DNA of 64,000 nucleotides from Paramecium sonneborni (GCA_905182985.1 CAJJDN010000045.1:52673-116672), one strand, 5' to 3'; counted from the first letter of the stretch, positions 46,037 to 58,568 are shown. Notes: a model not told the origin generated them from the letters alone. Translations and numbers: made by a program.

Positions 46037-47277
46037 ATGATTAAACCATTTAGAGGAACTGATGGAGCATAATATGCTCATAATTTTAAAAATACATATT
46101 TATCTGAAGCAGAACTTCAGAAACCATCTAAAGAAGTAAGTGAATAGATTGCAATTCATACAAAAAAATAATTAGATTAAATGGTATTCTCAAAATAATG
46201 TGCGACTATGGGATAATTAAGAGCATCAGATGGAGCTGCTTAATAATATATTAAATATACTCCAAAATAAGGAGATTAACAAATTGGATAAGAAAAAATT
46301 GTTAAGTAGAAACTTTTTATATTTTTAAAGAGTTTAAGCTCAGTAATTGGATCCTATGGAACCTCCACGTTTTAAACATAAAAGAATTCCTAAAGGTCCA
46401 GGATCACCGCCGCCTATTTAAATGAGATCTCCACCAAGAAAATTAACTTTAAAAGATTAATAAGATTGGAAAATTCCTCCATGTATTTCAAATTGGAAAA
46501 ATGCTAAAGGTTATACAATTCCATTAGAAATGAGATTATCTGCTGATGGTAGAACATTATAACATGTATTATACATATTATTATTTTTAAAAGCATACAG
46601 TAAATGCAAAATTTGCTTAATTAACTGATGGTCTTTATATTGCGGAAAGATAATCAAGAAAAGAATTAGAAGAAAGAAATAAAATATTGAAATCTATGCA
46701 ATATAAAGAATATTAAGAAAAAGAAGAAGAAAATAGATAAAAAGCCATGGAAGCTAGATAAAGAAAGAATCTTCTATTAGAATAAACAACCAAATAAGAA
46801 GAAGCAACAGAAAATTAATCATAATAGGAATTGTAAGCCAGAGAAGAATTAAGATATTTAAGGAAAAGAGAACTGGAAAGATAATTAAGATAAGAAAATT
46901 AAGGAAAGAAGAAACTAAATAGAGATAATGATAGAGATATAAGTGAAAAAATTGCCCTAGGTTAAGCATAACCTACAACTCAAAATACTTTATATGATTA
47001 AAGATTATTCAATTAAACTCAAGGTGTAAGTCATGGATTTGGAGATGAAGATGAATATGAAGCTTTTGATAAACCTTTATTTAATGATGTACCAAGAGCC
47101 AATCTTTATTCAGGTATATAAAAAGGAGAAGAAGATGATAAGTATTATTATTTTTTTGTATTCTTTAGTAATAAGAATTTGAGAAATGCTCCTGTTTAAT
47201 TTGAAAAAGCTGACAATATCTTTGGTATGGATTCATTCATTGCTGATCCCGTTGCTAAAAAAGTTAAGATCGATTGA
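46037..47277 (+). CDS. SNW1: SNW1/SKIP (Prp45) splicing factor (386 aa)
   Basis: Spliceosome activation factor and transcription coregulator. ATG 46037 to TGA 47275-47277; introns 46306-46330, 46566-46593 and 47142-47168 (25, 28, 27 nt) give an exact multiple of three. The SNW domain is unmistakable: IKYTPKQ, LDPMEPPRFKHKRIPKGPG, SPPRKLTLKDQQDWKIPP, CISNWKNAKGYTIPL. A charged helix follows, then RDISEKIALG, RLFNQTQGVSHGFG and YEAFDKPLF. It is shorter than the animal and yeast proteins mainly at the N-terminus. Confidence 0.95.
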
Positions 47278-47871
47278 GCTATTAATATATATTTTCATTT
47301 ACAAAATATTCTTTCATTTTTATATCATTTCATATTCTTATAAAAGATTAATTATTTAAATTCAATTTGAAAATAATCCATTATTCCCACACTAAATCAA
47401 TTTAAGTTTACATAATTTGCATCGAATCAAAACTCAATAATAGTAATAAACTATTAAACCTAAATAAGGAAACATTACATCAAAACTTATATAAAATAAT
47501 GAAAACTGATTTTGATCTATATATAAGATTAAATATATAAAAAATAAATATAAATATGAATTAATAAAATAATTGAAATGGCTTATAATTTAATATTTGT
47601 TTAAATTAGACTATTGAAATAAAAAGTAACATCTAGATAACTTACATATTTAGGCAATTTAAAAAAAAATCAAATGCATTAAGCTGATAATTTTAATTCA
47701 TAAAGTTATTGAATAACTTTGATTTTCCATGCCATAAGTATGAATCAATATTACTTTTAAGAAAAAGGTATTTTAAATTAATATAGTTTTTAAAGTAAAT
47801 AAGTTTTTATTTTTTTATATATTTTGATAATCTTGAAAATTTGGTAATTGAATAAAATTTATTTTGATATA
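47278..47871. other. Intergenic, 594 bp, between convergent genes
   Basis: A/T-rich, no frame with coding character or motif seen. Confidence 0.45.
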
Positions 47872-49012
47872 TCAATTAATTGTTAAAATTTAATATAAAT
47901 ATATTTTTTTTAGATTTTTCAAAATTAATACTTGATAATGAAAAAATATTTTATGAAGTTTTAAAAATATGTCATAATTCATAATTCGTTTATTCTTAAT
48001 AAATTAATCAAATTTTTGAGCTTGAGTGAAATAATTTTCGGCAGTTTAAGTAAAAACAGAACCATAAATATCTTTAGATCCAGGGATTTAATATTATGGA
48101 TTTAAAGGATTTGTATATCGAAAATTAGGTTATCCTTTTTTCAAAGAGCCTGATTTTACAGCTTATAAATCAGCAAGACTGTTAGTTTCATGATAATCTT
48201 TCCTATCTTCAGTTCTTAGGAATTGAGATGATAATGATCCAGGTTAAGTACCATCAATATCAGAATTTAATAAACTTTATCTTTATTCTTTTAAATATAA
48301 TGGTTTACTTTGACTTCCTTCAATTTAGCCAATGATAATTTTATTTCTAGAAAATAGAATAAATACCCTTTATCATCATAATGTTGATAGTAGTTTTATG
48401 TAATAAGTAATCATTAATATCTTTAACAAAGAGGGATTCAATTTTATCTAAAGAATATGTAATTTAATACCTTTAGGAATAAATTTAGGGATTTGATGAG
48501 ATCCATATATGTCTTCATGTTCTGAATCTTTTATAATGATTTTCTTATGTGTTTATTTAGGTTAAGCTCCTTGAATATCTTAAATATTATGGCCATCTCT
48601 AATGAATTTAGGTTAATGTGGTTAAGAGGCCATATAAGTAGGTAGTTTATATTATGGTTTGAGAGGATTAAGTGGTTAACGTGATGTTTAAAATTTAACA
48701 ATTTTTGGTCTAGAACCTTTAATGTCATCTATAGTTAACTGTAAATCATGCCTATTAGAAGGACGTATATTTGACTTTGATCTTGCACCTTCTATATCAT
48801 CATTTTTGTTGATAAAATCTCATTTATGTTAATAATTAAATTATTTCGCTATTGATCCTTCAATACCATGATTATTAGATGTTTCTCTTGGTGTAAGGAT
48901 TGGCTTTGTATTTTCTAATAAGCTTGTTATAAATATTTTAGTTACTTATAGTTTAGAGATTCATAATATCAGTAAGTTTCGGAAATGGTCATTAGTAGGG
49001 ATCATTACTCAT
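47872..49012 (-). pseudogene. Broken DIxGT-repeat protein gene
   Basis: Conceptual translation shows repeated DI(x)G(A/T/S)xP units: NDDIEGARSK, IDDIKGSRPKIVKF, NIQDIQGAQPK, NSDIDGTQPGS, and NPL motifs (RYTNPLNPQYQIPGS). I recognise this repeat style from ciliate proteins but not its function. Lesions: in-frame TGA at 48989-48991 just after the start (ATG 49012) and at 48820-48822 within the HK/DF junction, an unresolved exon join near 48930, and a one-base frame change at the T run 48394-48397. Candidate introns near 48300-48365 and 48440-48465 look normal. Either a recent pseudogene or sequence errors; the C-terminal end at 47872 is approximate. Confidence 0.6.
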
Positions 49013-49139
49013 TAAGATGTTATATAAACTAATAATTATAATATATATATATGATTATTAGAGAACTAAAACTTTTCAATACATTTATCAGGCCGATTTA
49101 ATTTCGATTTATCTTTTAATAAAAGAATAAATTTTTTTA

Positions 49140-50888
49140 ATGTAAGATTAGTAACCAGAATAACCAGTCTAACCAGAATAGAAAGTCTAGCCAGAATAAC
49201 AAGTTTAAGCAGTTGTTGCTGAAGGTGAAAAAAAGTCAAAGAAATAATAATAAAGAGAAAAAAAAGAAGAAGAAAAAGCTAAAAAGAAATAACAAGGACA
49301 ATAAGGTGATCATCCAGTAGGAGGATAGTAAGTATAAGAAGCGGACAATTGTGTTGGAAAGTATGGAGATTTATAAATGATTCAATCACAAGAAAGAACA
49401 AATAGAAAATGGATAAAAGTTGGAGATGTTGATTAAACTTTAGTAGGTTAGGTTATTTTAGTAAGATCAAGAATTCATAATTCAAGAGTGAAAGGAAAGT
49501 TAGCCTTTTTAGTTTTAAGGGATAATTATAATACAATTTAAGTAGTGGCTGAAAAAGGTGAATTTGCTAGTACTTAAATGTTGAAGTATATCTCAGGAAT
49601 TCCACTTGAATCAGTAGTTGATATTGAAGCACTTGTCAAATAACCACATAAAGAGATTTTATCTTGTACTTAAAAAGTAGAATTAGAAGTGAGAACAATT
49701 AAAGTTGTAAGTAGATCTTAACCTATGTTACCATTCTAAATTGAAGATGCTTCTAGAAGAATCACTGATTTTGAAGATGGTGTATAAGAAATCAAATAAG
49801 AAGAAGTTTAATAAAAATAAGAAATTTTATAATAATAAGATAAAAATGAAAAATAAGAAAAATAATAAATATAAGTCATGTTAAAAACTAGATTAGATAA
49901 TAGAGTTATTGATCTTAGAACTCCTGCTAAATAAGCTATTTTTAGAGTTTAATCAGGTATTGGATTATTGTTTAGAGAGTTTTTGGTTGAAAATGGATTT
50001 ATTGAAATTCATACACCTAAATTAATTGGAGGAACATCAGAAGGTGGTACTAATGTATTTAAATTGAAATATTTCAATTAAGATGCTTGTTTAGCTTAAT
50101 CTCCATAATTATATAAATAAATGTGTTTGATGGCTGATTATGATAGAGTTTTTGAAGTTGCTCCTGTTTTTAGAGCTGAAAATTCTAATACACATAGACA
50201 TCAATGTGAATTCATTAGTATGGATATTGAAATGGTTATTAAGGAACACTTTACTGAACTTTTAGATTTAATGGGTGATTTGTGTATATATATGTTTAAA
50301 GGAATTGAAAAGAGATACTAAAAAGAAATTGAAATAATTTCTCAATAATTCCCATTTGAACCATTTAAAATTCCAGAACCTGTATTAAAACTTACTTTTG
50401 AAGAAGGTGTCAAAATGTTACATGAAGCTGGAGTTAATTAAGATCCAAATGATGATTTAGATACAACAAATGAAAAAACATTAGGAAAATTAGTAAGAGA
50501 GAAATATGGAACAGATTTTTATATTCTTCATAGATATCCTAAGAAAGCAAGACCATTTTATACAATGCCTTGTCATGATGATCCTAATTACACATTATCA
50601 TATGATTTTTTTATGAGAGGTGAAGAGATTGTATCAGGAGCATAGAGAGTGCATGATCCAGAACTTTTAATTAAACAAATTAAAGAGAAAGGAATTGCAG
50701 TTGAACCATTAATGGATTACATAAATTCATTTAGGTATTAATTAATAATAAATATATTTAGATATGGTGCATACCCACATGGAGGATGTGCTTTCGGATT
50801 AGAAAGAGTTGCATTTTTATATTTCAATCTCAAGAATATCAGAAATGCATGTATGTTCCCAAGAGATCCTGTTAGATTGTTCCCATGA
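49140..50888 (+). CDS. DARS1: Cytosolic aspartyl-tRNA synthetase (573 aa)
   Basis: Class IIb synthetase charging tRNA-Asp. ATG 49140 to TGA 50886-50888, one 27-nt intron (50735-50761), exact multiple of three. A Gln/Pro repeat and Lys-rich N-terminal extension, typical of eukaryotic AspRS, precedes the OB-fold ([20 protein letters not shown]). Catalytic motifs follow: motif 2 [15 protein letters not shown] and motif 3 [15 protein letters not shown], with the flipping loop [11 protein letters not shown] and the substrate-binding QSPQLYKQ. Ends RDPVRLFP, the conserved eukaryotic/archaeal C-terminus. Confidence 0.96.
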
Positions 50889-51190
50889 TTTAAATGTACA
50901 AAAATAAAATATACAAAATTAATCATAAATCTGGTTATACAACAAATTATGAAATTAATTCAAATCCTTATCTCATTCTCTAAGTGTGATCTATTTAAAC
51001 TTCCCTCACAGCACATTGTAAAAATGAGACATATAGAAATCTTGAACAATAATCTTTGTTGTCTTATTCATTTTTTGTATGGAATAATAAAATCACAGTC
51101 GTTTTTTATGATTAAGCACCTTATAAAGATTCAAAATTATAATCAGTATAATGCTATTCATGAGTGACCAATAAGTTAGATTCTAAATAC
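50889..51190. other. Intergenic, 302 bp, between convergent genes
   Basis: No gene or motif seen; a short plus-strand standard-code frame here has no recognisable features. Confidence 0.5.
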
Positions 51191-52567
51191 TCACTATAAA
51201 TTTATAGTAATATATATATACTGTTCTATTTCTATTGGATCATCTGATATTACTAAATCAACAGAATTATTTTTATATTATGATTAATATTCTCTTATAA
51301 CTCCATAAGCATTGTAATCTTAACCGAAAAAGGCTCTAAAAGTACTACTCTTAGCTTTCACTAAATGTTCAATATTTAGAGATGCCTCTTAAAATAAAAA
51401 TGTATTAAACAAAGAAAAATCATATAATGTATGTGATCCTATTATAATTACAATTAATTATTTTTCTTAGGCTTAAGTGATAATATCATTCAATTTCATT
51501 CCATCTTCAAAATTAAAGATATCTTTATTAAAATAATACACAAGTGGGTAATTATTATGATACATTAACGAAACAGTAGTTGCTGGATGAATTATCAAAT
51601 AAGGTAAAACAAAATGCGTATTTTATGATTTCTAGACTGACATAAAAAGTGAAGAAGTGTGATTTGTACCTAAACATATTGGAATACTTTAATTTTTATT
51701 TTCATCTGATAATAATAAGTTACTCGAATCATGTTTTCCTTCACATTTTTATATGCATCTCCCATAATTATTTAAGTAAAACTCTTAATACCAATAAATG
51801 ATACTTCATTTTAACATTTGTAACAAGTTCCAATAATATGCATACACTCAGCACATCTATCTTCACATTTTTTACATTGTTTCTCTTCTCGATTCATATA
51901 ATAACCACTTTCACATAAAATTTAACTATATCTTCTATCCTACTAAACTATTTCATCCACTCTCTCTTTATTATCTGTTTCATTCTTATGTTTAAAATAT
52001 TCTTTTATCTCTTTATTTAATTTGTCTGTTTATTTTTATAATTCTAAATTAATATATATTTATCTATTGTACCATCAAAATCGACATTTTATTCTTCATC
52101 TAAATTTTCCTTCTTTTCTTTTTCTTGCTTTATATGATTAATTGTCTTATTCTAAACTTCTTAATTATCATCAGAATCATTCATCTTTGGATCATCATTC
52201 TATTTTAGATCATCTTTTATATTCTCTTCAAGTTGAACATTTATATTATCTTCAACCTATTTTGAATCTTTACTATATAATATCTTCTCATTTTTATCAG
52301 GAATTGCTTTAAATTAAAACACGTATTACTTGTTTTATTTACTTTTACAAAATTTTAGATATTATTTTTCTAACCATTGTTTGTTGAATTACTCTAACCA
52401 ACATATATCAATATGGCTCCTAGAAATGTCACTATGATGATCCATATCAAAAAAGATTTTTAACTAGGTTTAGGTTTTTCTTTTTTCTTTGCTACATAAT
52501 CTAATTCTCCATCATCATCTTATATGTCTAAGGAATGCTAATCATTAGATATTGGCTTATAACTCAT
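51191..52567 (-). CDS. Type II membrane protein with Cys-rich module (about 441 aa)
   Basis: ATG 52567 to TGA 51191-51193. An N-terminal cytoplasmic Lys-rich stretch and one membrane span (FLIWIIIVTFLGAILIYVG) lead to a charged coiled-coil-like stalk. A cysteine module follows, CKKCEDRCAECMHIIGTCYKC, with further CIQKCEGK, recalling furin-like or growth-factor-receptor Cys repeats; then about 170 residues of unrecognised globular sequence. Introns of 23 nt (about 52316-52338) and 29 nt (about 52050-52078) are clear. The frame is off by one at about 51805; adding one base makes the length divisible by three, so a single-base error or mutation is likely. Confidence 0.7.
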
Positions 52568-52748
52568 CCTTTAATTTATTAATTATAAAAATAATCCAAT
52601 AAATAATTTTAATTACTCTCTCTGTTTAATCACTCATGTATAATTTTTTGTAATACAAACAAAATAGAATACCTTATCATTTACTTTAATATTAATCAAT
52701 TATTGATAATATAATAAATTAGTAAAAATAAGTTTAGATATAGGATAT

Positions 52749-53231
52749 TCAAAATTTATGAATCTTCTTTGTTATTTCACTGCATCCCTTTCTCTTCTTT
52801 AATTTTAATGTTTGCTTAACATCTGAAAATCCTATATACTCAAGATAGTTAATTTCACCTGTTGTCACATGTTTAAATTCACTTAAATTTTTTTATTAAA
52901 TTAATCTCTTCTCTCCACTTTTCTATTAAATAATCTATTTTATAGTATATTTGTCATTCGCTATTAAAGAAATTTACTATTATTTTGTGAATATTTCTAA
53001 TCCTGGCTTAAAATTTATAAATTTTTCATCATTAAAACAACATCTTTTCATTTTAAGTGTCTCATTAGTACCTTCTTCTTAATTTTCAAACTTTAATCTC
53101 TTAGCTAACATTGATGTTATCTCATCCATTTCAACCATTTCTAAACTACTTTCGAAATAAAAATCATCTTATGTCAATGTGTCTAATTATTATTTTCTTC
53201 TTATTGGTACTAATATTTTTCTTTATAACAT
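52749..53231 (-). CDS. Unknown protein (160 aa)
   Basis: Single exon, ATG 53231 to TGA 52749-52751. Contains DDFYFESSLEMVEMDEITSM, a basic MKRCCFNDEKF and a Lys-rich C-terminus (LKLKKRKGCSEITKK). No signal, membrane span or known motif. The start was chosen because the upstream ATG at about 53256 is in another frame and soon meets TGA. Confidence 0.7.
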
Positions 53232-53839
53232 TCCAATTTATATTTATAAATATTTAATCTCATTATGGAATTGGTATTTTAAATTTACAATAAACATAAA
53301 AAAATTAAATTAAATAAACTTATATTTCCCTTTTCAATTTGAATTATTTTAGAATAATAAGAAGCAATCAATTATATAGTAAAGTAATCAGATCATTTTA
53401 AAAGAATTAATTTAATTAAACAGTATCTAACTCTTTTGATTATTAAAATGTAATTTTAAACACATAAAGTTACAATTATGTTGAGATCAAGTATTAAATA
53501 GGAACAAAACGACTAAAAAATTAATTTAATAAAATAATATCAGAAGATGAGATGAGATAAAAGAAGAAAAGAGACTATATTTAATTAAGATTCACATTAA
53601 TGGTTAAAAATATTATTTTACATTTACACTGTAATTATTAAGTTCAAAAGTCTTATGATTATATATTATTAAAAGATTAGGAAGGGTAAATAATCTATAA
53701 ATTATAAAAGCAGGGGTGTGAAATTTAAGAAAGTTAACTTTAAATTAAAAAAAATATAATGATAGAGATTATATAATAAAATGCTTAAATAATTTGAGTC
53801 TTGAGTTATTAACTATAATTATTAAATAATTGAAATTCA
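53232..53839. other. Intergenic, about 600 bp, divergent promoter region
   Basis: Separates divergently transcribed genes. A short frame from ATG at about 53479 has no recognisable feature and is not annotated. Confidence 0.45.
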
Positions 53840-54426
53840 ATGATACCTAATACAAAAAGAGATTTAGTAGCCATAGAATATTTATAACAAAATGTTTATC
53901 CTGGTTTATAGCCAGCATTAATGAAGGTATTCTAAATTAATATTATTAGTTAATTGATCATGTTGTGAAATCAGATGAAGTTAGAAAACATTAAGAAAGA
54001 CTTAAAAAAATAAAAATATTTGATAAAATTGAATAGAAGAGAGTTGAAAAAGAGAGACTAAGAGCTGAACTTGGATCTGAATATGAATCTTCAGATGGAT
54101 CTGTAGATTTAGATGAAATGGGAATTAATTAATCAGAGTTTCATAAATATATGGGAAAAGAATAAAAAGAAATTCAATCACCTTTACCAATGGATGAATA
54201 AATATAACAAGGAGGAGTAGAAGAATAGACTTCATAAGAATTAAAAAAAGACACTTTATTATCTTTAGGAGAAATTAGAGAAGACTAAGAAGATGAGGAT
54301 CAAGCAGATAAACATGAATTAGAAAAAATGAAGTAATTTCTTAGGTAGCAAAGAGAAGAAATGTCATTCAATCCTTTGCTATTTCTAGCCCAATAGATTC
54401 GAGATATTATTGCTGCAAACAATTGA
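53840..54426 (+). CDS. Possible Dpy-30-like protein (187 aa)
   Basis: ATG 53840 to TGA 54424-54426, one 23-nt intron (53927-53949), exact multiple of three. The N-terminus IEYLQQNVYPGLQPALMKLI resembles the two-helix Dpy-30/RIIa dimerisation motif (YLxxxVxPxLxxAL). The C-terminus FNPLLFLAQQIRDII resembles its second half (NPLxFLAxxL), with a charged acidic helix inserted between. Such modules dock AKAP-type helices in cilia and histone methyltransferase complexes. The resemblance is by pattern only. Confidence 0.55.
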
Positions 54427-54511
54427 GTAATACTCATATATAATCTGTTTTTTAATTTTCATTAAATATTTATAATGCAAAGATTCTTCAAACTTTATAT
54501 TATTATTTTTA

Positions 54512-55374
54512 ATGACAGAAAAGAAAACTTCAGCTGATTTCCTACGCTTACAAAATAGGAATAATTAATTTAAAAAATGTTAAGATTGTCTCAATATTAC
54601 CTTATCTAAGGGTCCAATTGCAAACATATTTTTTAAAATGGAATAAGCGTATTCTCATATTTCATTTTTAGATTATGTTCCAGTTGCATCAATTCAAATC
54701 TCTATATAGTACCAAAAACTTAAGAATTTTAAGATGCAGAAACTTTTCCCTTTACAGTATACAAAAAGATATTGTGTAAAGTACATAAACATGAATAAAG
54801 ATTAAAATGCTAGGAATGCTCTATTTATTTAAATCAAAAAAATTATGCCAAATGTCCCTTCTGTGATTTTAGCATTTTTAAAAGAAATTTAAAAAAATGG
54901 AGTTTGTAATTATTCTATAGCTATTATAGATTATACCCAATTCATCAATGCTAAGTCTGCAACCATTTTTAATGTTTGAAATGTAAATCGGTTCCTGGAA
55001 TTATGGGAAATGATGCTATAGAGTGTTACACTTGTTCAGAAAGAAGTTAAGATTAATTTTTTCACATAAAACACACACTTAAATAAATGAATACTCTTAA
55101 AGGCATATAATTTCTATTAACCATTTTTTGTGTCGCTATTTTTACACCTATTTCGATTATGGGCAAAGCAACTTCAATTACACAAGAGATCATTCAGTGG
55201 AAACCCCTTTCCTAGGTGACTTTCAGATAATACTTGTTCAAATTACTTTATACCATTATAATGGGACCCTTCTTATGGTTATGGATATATCTAAGATACT
55301 TTTGTCATTTTTATTGGTAAAGCTATTAAGATAATGTTCGTCTCTTGTATCGCTAAATGATACCTTAACCTTGA
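54512..55374 (+). CDS. RING/IBR-like zinc protein with two C-terminal membrane spans (279 aa)
   Basis: ATG 54512 to TGA 55372-55374 with one 23-nt intron (54649-54671); removal joins KCQDCLNI... to ALCSSCINSNLY. The cysteine series continues with KILCKVHKHEQRLKCQEC, YAKCPFCDF, QCQVCNHFQCLKCK and IECYTC, resembling RING/IBR arrays of RBR-type ubiquitin ligases, though spacing differs from textbook RING1-IBR-RING2. Two hydrophobic spans (FLLTIFCVAIFTPISIM; LLYTIIMGPFLWLWIYL) anchor it, as in RNF144/RNF19-type ligases. Function inferred. Confidence 0.65.
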
Positions 55375-55995
55375 TAAATATTTTATTCACAATATTTAGT
55401 CAAAAATTATAGTATAAATTGGAATAATTATTAAAACATTTTTTCTTCTCTAAATTTATAACTAGATATTATAAATCTTTTTATTGAACAAATTCTCATA
55501 TTGATATTAGCTCTTTTTTCAAAAACTTATGATTTTTATTCTTACTTTAATTAGATTTTAAGAACTTATGATTTATTTCCTTTCTAAGTGTTAAAACATC
55601 TGTTCTAGTAAATTATTTTTCTTTAAAATTATAATCTTTTAATTTAAAAAGAAACATTTCATTTAAATGATTTAATAATTACATTCTTCAACAGCATGTT
55701 AGAAATTAATTTATCTTACTATCAATGAACTTAAAAGAAAATCTAATAAAATTATTTTCATTCTAAAAACTTCATTTAAACTACATCCATTATTATTTAA
55801 GGTATTTTGTTGCTGGTTAATTTTAGATCATTTAATCAAATATTTCAACTTCACTTAATTTCTTTTAATTTTCTCCATTTTTTCCTCAATTAACTAATAA
55901 TCCTAATTCTTAAATTTATATAATATAAATTTTGATGCTTGTTTATTTAAATAAGTCATCAAAAATTAATTGAAGATTTTAAAGTAAAGGATCAA
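55375..55995. other. Intergenic, about 620 bp, nothing recognised
   Basis: A/T-rich; no convincing frame or motif on either strand. Confidence 0.4.
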
Positions 55996-56471
55996 ATTGG
56001 AAAATCAATAAATCGAATAAAATGAAATATTAAGAAAAAAAGAAAATGAATTTAATGTGCAATTAACGAATTATTTAAAACAAAAAATGAAAAAACATAA
56101 TCCGTTTTTTAGAATAAAAAATCATTTAAAAAATGAGTTTGATTTAGGATTGAAGAAAATTTAATATAAAAATCAAATCAATGGAAAAATATCTTTTAGC
56201 AATTTAAAATATATAGAAATAAGAATTTAGTACAGATGAAAAAAAAACTTAGAGGTAAGATGGAAAAAAACTTATAAAAAATTAAGAAAAATTGAAGAAC
56301 TTATTATAATTCTTAGAGTAAGTTACTTATAATATTGAAACCTTTATTGCTGAAAAATTAGTATATATGAGAGGATTAGAATATATTTAATCTAGTTAAA
56401 AAATAAACTATAATTATAATATATGTAAGAAATTATATAATAATTGGAAATAACTAATTGAATGTGATTGA
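55996..56471 (+). pseudogene. Possible gene or gene remnant
   Basis: Two TGA-free stretches with Gln/Lys/Glu composition lie end to end (55996-56238 and about 56238-56471), including ETFIAEKLVYMRGLEYIQSS and KLYNNWKQLIECD. They are in different frames with no obvious start or joining intron. No family recognised. The following 360 bp to the next gene hold nothing I can name. Confidence 0.3.
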
Positions 56472-56833
56472 GATAATTAATTTGAGAGAATAATAGCTAA
56501 AAATAGCAAATCAGAATAATTTTTGAAATCTTTTATTATTTATTCATATACACTAAGTTATAAAGAATTAGTTATCATATAATTATCAATGTAAATTAGT
56601 ACTTAAATGATTTGATTTTTAAAACTAAATATGGTTTTTTTCTAAAATAGATCAAGGAAAGGATGAATTTTTGAAAGGTGTAAATACCTTAGAGATGGTA
56701 ACAAACAGCATAATATGGAGAGTTCTATAAGAGTATGCTTGAGTAGAAATCTCATTAAGTTATATGGTGATTTTTAAAAGATTTATTCATAATATAATTC
56801 TAATATCGTTTTTATTATTTATAATAACTTAAA

Positions 56834-57129
56834 ATGAAAGTTTGTGTTTTCATTTTGATAATAGGATTGGTTCTATGTAACTAACTGAATGGATAGAACA
56901 ATCTTAGATAAGATTATTAGTTTGCTCCTTGGAGTTTGGATTGTACAAATAGATGTTAAAGTGCTGGAGGAGTTGTTTGCGGATATGAAACATAAGTTTG
57001 TTGCAAATCAGTATCAAGATAAAAGTATTCTGATAGGGTAGATGTTAAAAAGGCTGGAAATCTGAGACATGTGGTATTTGGGATAGAATTCATGTTCTAA
57101 ATTGTGTTCCTGGACCAAGCAGCAAATGA
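56834..57129 (+). CDS. Small secreted cysteine-rich protein (89 aa)
   Basis: ATG 56834 to TGA 57127-57129 with a 26-nt intron (57011-57036) that restores the frame exactly. Signal peptide MKVCVFILIIGLVLCNQLNG, then a compact domain with CTNRC, VVCGYETQVCC, GRC, ETCGIW and LNCVPGP: nine cysteines in about 55 residues. A secreted disulphide-rich mini-protein, possibly a pheromone-, defence- or granule-type peptide; no family recognised and no activity should be assumed. Confidence 0.8.
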
Positions 57130-57169
57130 AATAAAAAATAATTATTAATATGAGCTTATTTTTTTAATT

Positions 57170-58568
57170 TCAAATTTTCGCTAGTTCTAACAATTCAGTT
57201 AATGACATTGGATGATCAAATATCATGTCTTCCTTATATAAGGAAATTATAATTTAACAAAATGGTCTTAAACTCTAAATCTAAGCATCATTCTCATTTT
57301 CTAGGGTCATTAATTCTAGATGTTTCACTAATTTTCTTTAAAGTTTTGATTTCATAAGTATTTCTCTTTTGAAAGTATGAAATTTTCTTTTTTAAAGAAT
57401 TCTTTTTATGTATAATTCTTTGATTTTTTAATCCAATTACGTATCTAGTGTTATATAAGTTTTAAATTTGTGTATTTTGTTTAAAGTTAAATCCAATACA
57501 TATTTTTCTAAATCATTAATTTTTAATATAGATTTAAGTTTTTCATACAATTCATAATTTAAGATAAGCCTTTTAATTTCATTGATTTCTTCAAAAATGT
57601 ATTTAAAGTAAGGTTTCATAACTTCATGATTTAAGACTTATTCCCAATCATACCTATCCTTTTCATCATATTTCAACATATTAGTTATTAGATCTTATAA
57701 TTTTTGAGATGTTTTATTAGTATATACTATATTTTATTTTAATTTTTCTTAAGCACAGATCAGATCTCTGATATCTTACAATTCTGATCTCCAAGGATAG
57801 ACTCCTTCAACCAATTAAAATAGGATTATTCCAATTCCCCAAACATCATTTTTTTCTAAATCATATCTCTCAGATTTTAAATTTTAAGGAGACATATAGA
57901 TTGGAGATCCTTTGTGGGGAGTAACATTAGATAAATCCATGAACCTAGACATCCCAAAATCTATTAATTTAGGAACATTATTAGAAAACATGATATTATC
58001 AGGCTTAATATCTCTATGAACTGCTCCTGATCTACCATCGAAACTTAATTATCTCATATATATTAGAGCATCTATTATTTGTGACATCATCTCAATTGAC
58101 CAGTCTAATTTCATTTTATTATATTACCTTCGGGAAATTGTTTTGTGCTCATCAATTCATCCTCATAACCTAAACTCATCATTTAAGCTAAAGAGCCTTA
58201 CTCACAATATTCCATAAATATGTAAAAATTATTCTAACTTGTTGAACATTCGTAATATTTTACAATGTTTTTATGATTCAATTATCTCCCAAGTATTAAT
58301 TCTAAGTTTAGTTTATCAAATAGCTATTTCTATAAATATAATTCTATAAAATTACATTATAAGTTGGTATTGAAAACCTCTTGACACAACACTCTAATTA
58401 TTAATTAGTGTTATATCCAATATAACCTTTAAAAATTTATCCATTATTTCCAGCATCTGGGTCAATTTAATTACCAGGGATATAAACTAAACCTTTTTAT
58501 TCATTCAAACATACTAAGTTGTTTTTCATAACAACTGTTTTTAAGAAGCCTTAATTGTTTTATTACAT
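57170..58568 (-). CDS. Serine/threonine protein kinase (449 aa)
   Basis: ATG 58568 to TGA 57170-57172; introns of 26 nt (after SIPTYN) and 23 nt (after KQFPE) give an exact multiple of three. Gly loop GNNGQIFKGYIG, Lys in CCVKRFSIP, LNHKNIVKYYEC, hinge IFMEYCEQGSLAQ, catalytic loop AVHRDIKPDNIMF, LIDFGMSRFMD, activation end GSPIYMSPQ (Q where APE has E), DVWGIGIILFQLVEG and a C-terminal helical tail of about 170 residues. All catalytic residues are present, so it is probably active. Subfamily not assigned; ciliate kinomes are greatly expanded. Confidence 0.92.

Noticed and set aside
46754..46969. Minus-strand hydrophobic 71-codon frame
   Set aside because: Antisense of the charged helix of SNW1/SKIP.
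57437..57619. Short minus-strand protein as a separate gene
   Set aside because: It is the in-frame tail of the protein kinase; the apparent stop is a TAA glutamine codon.
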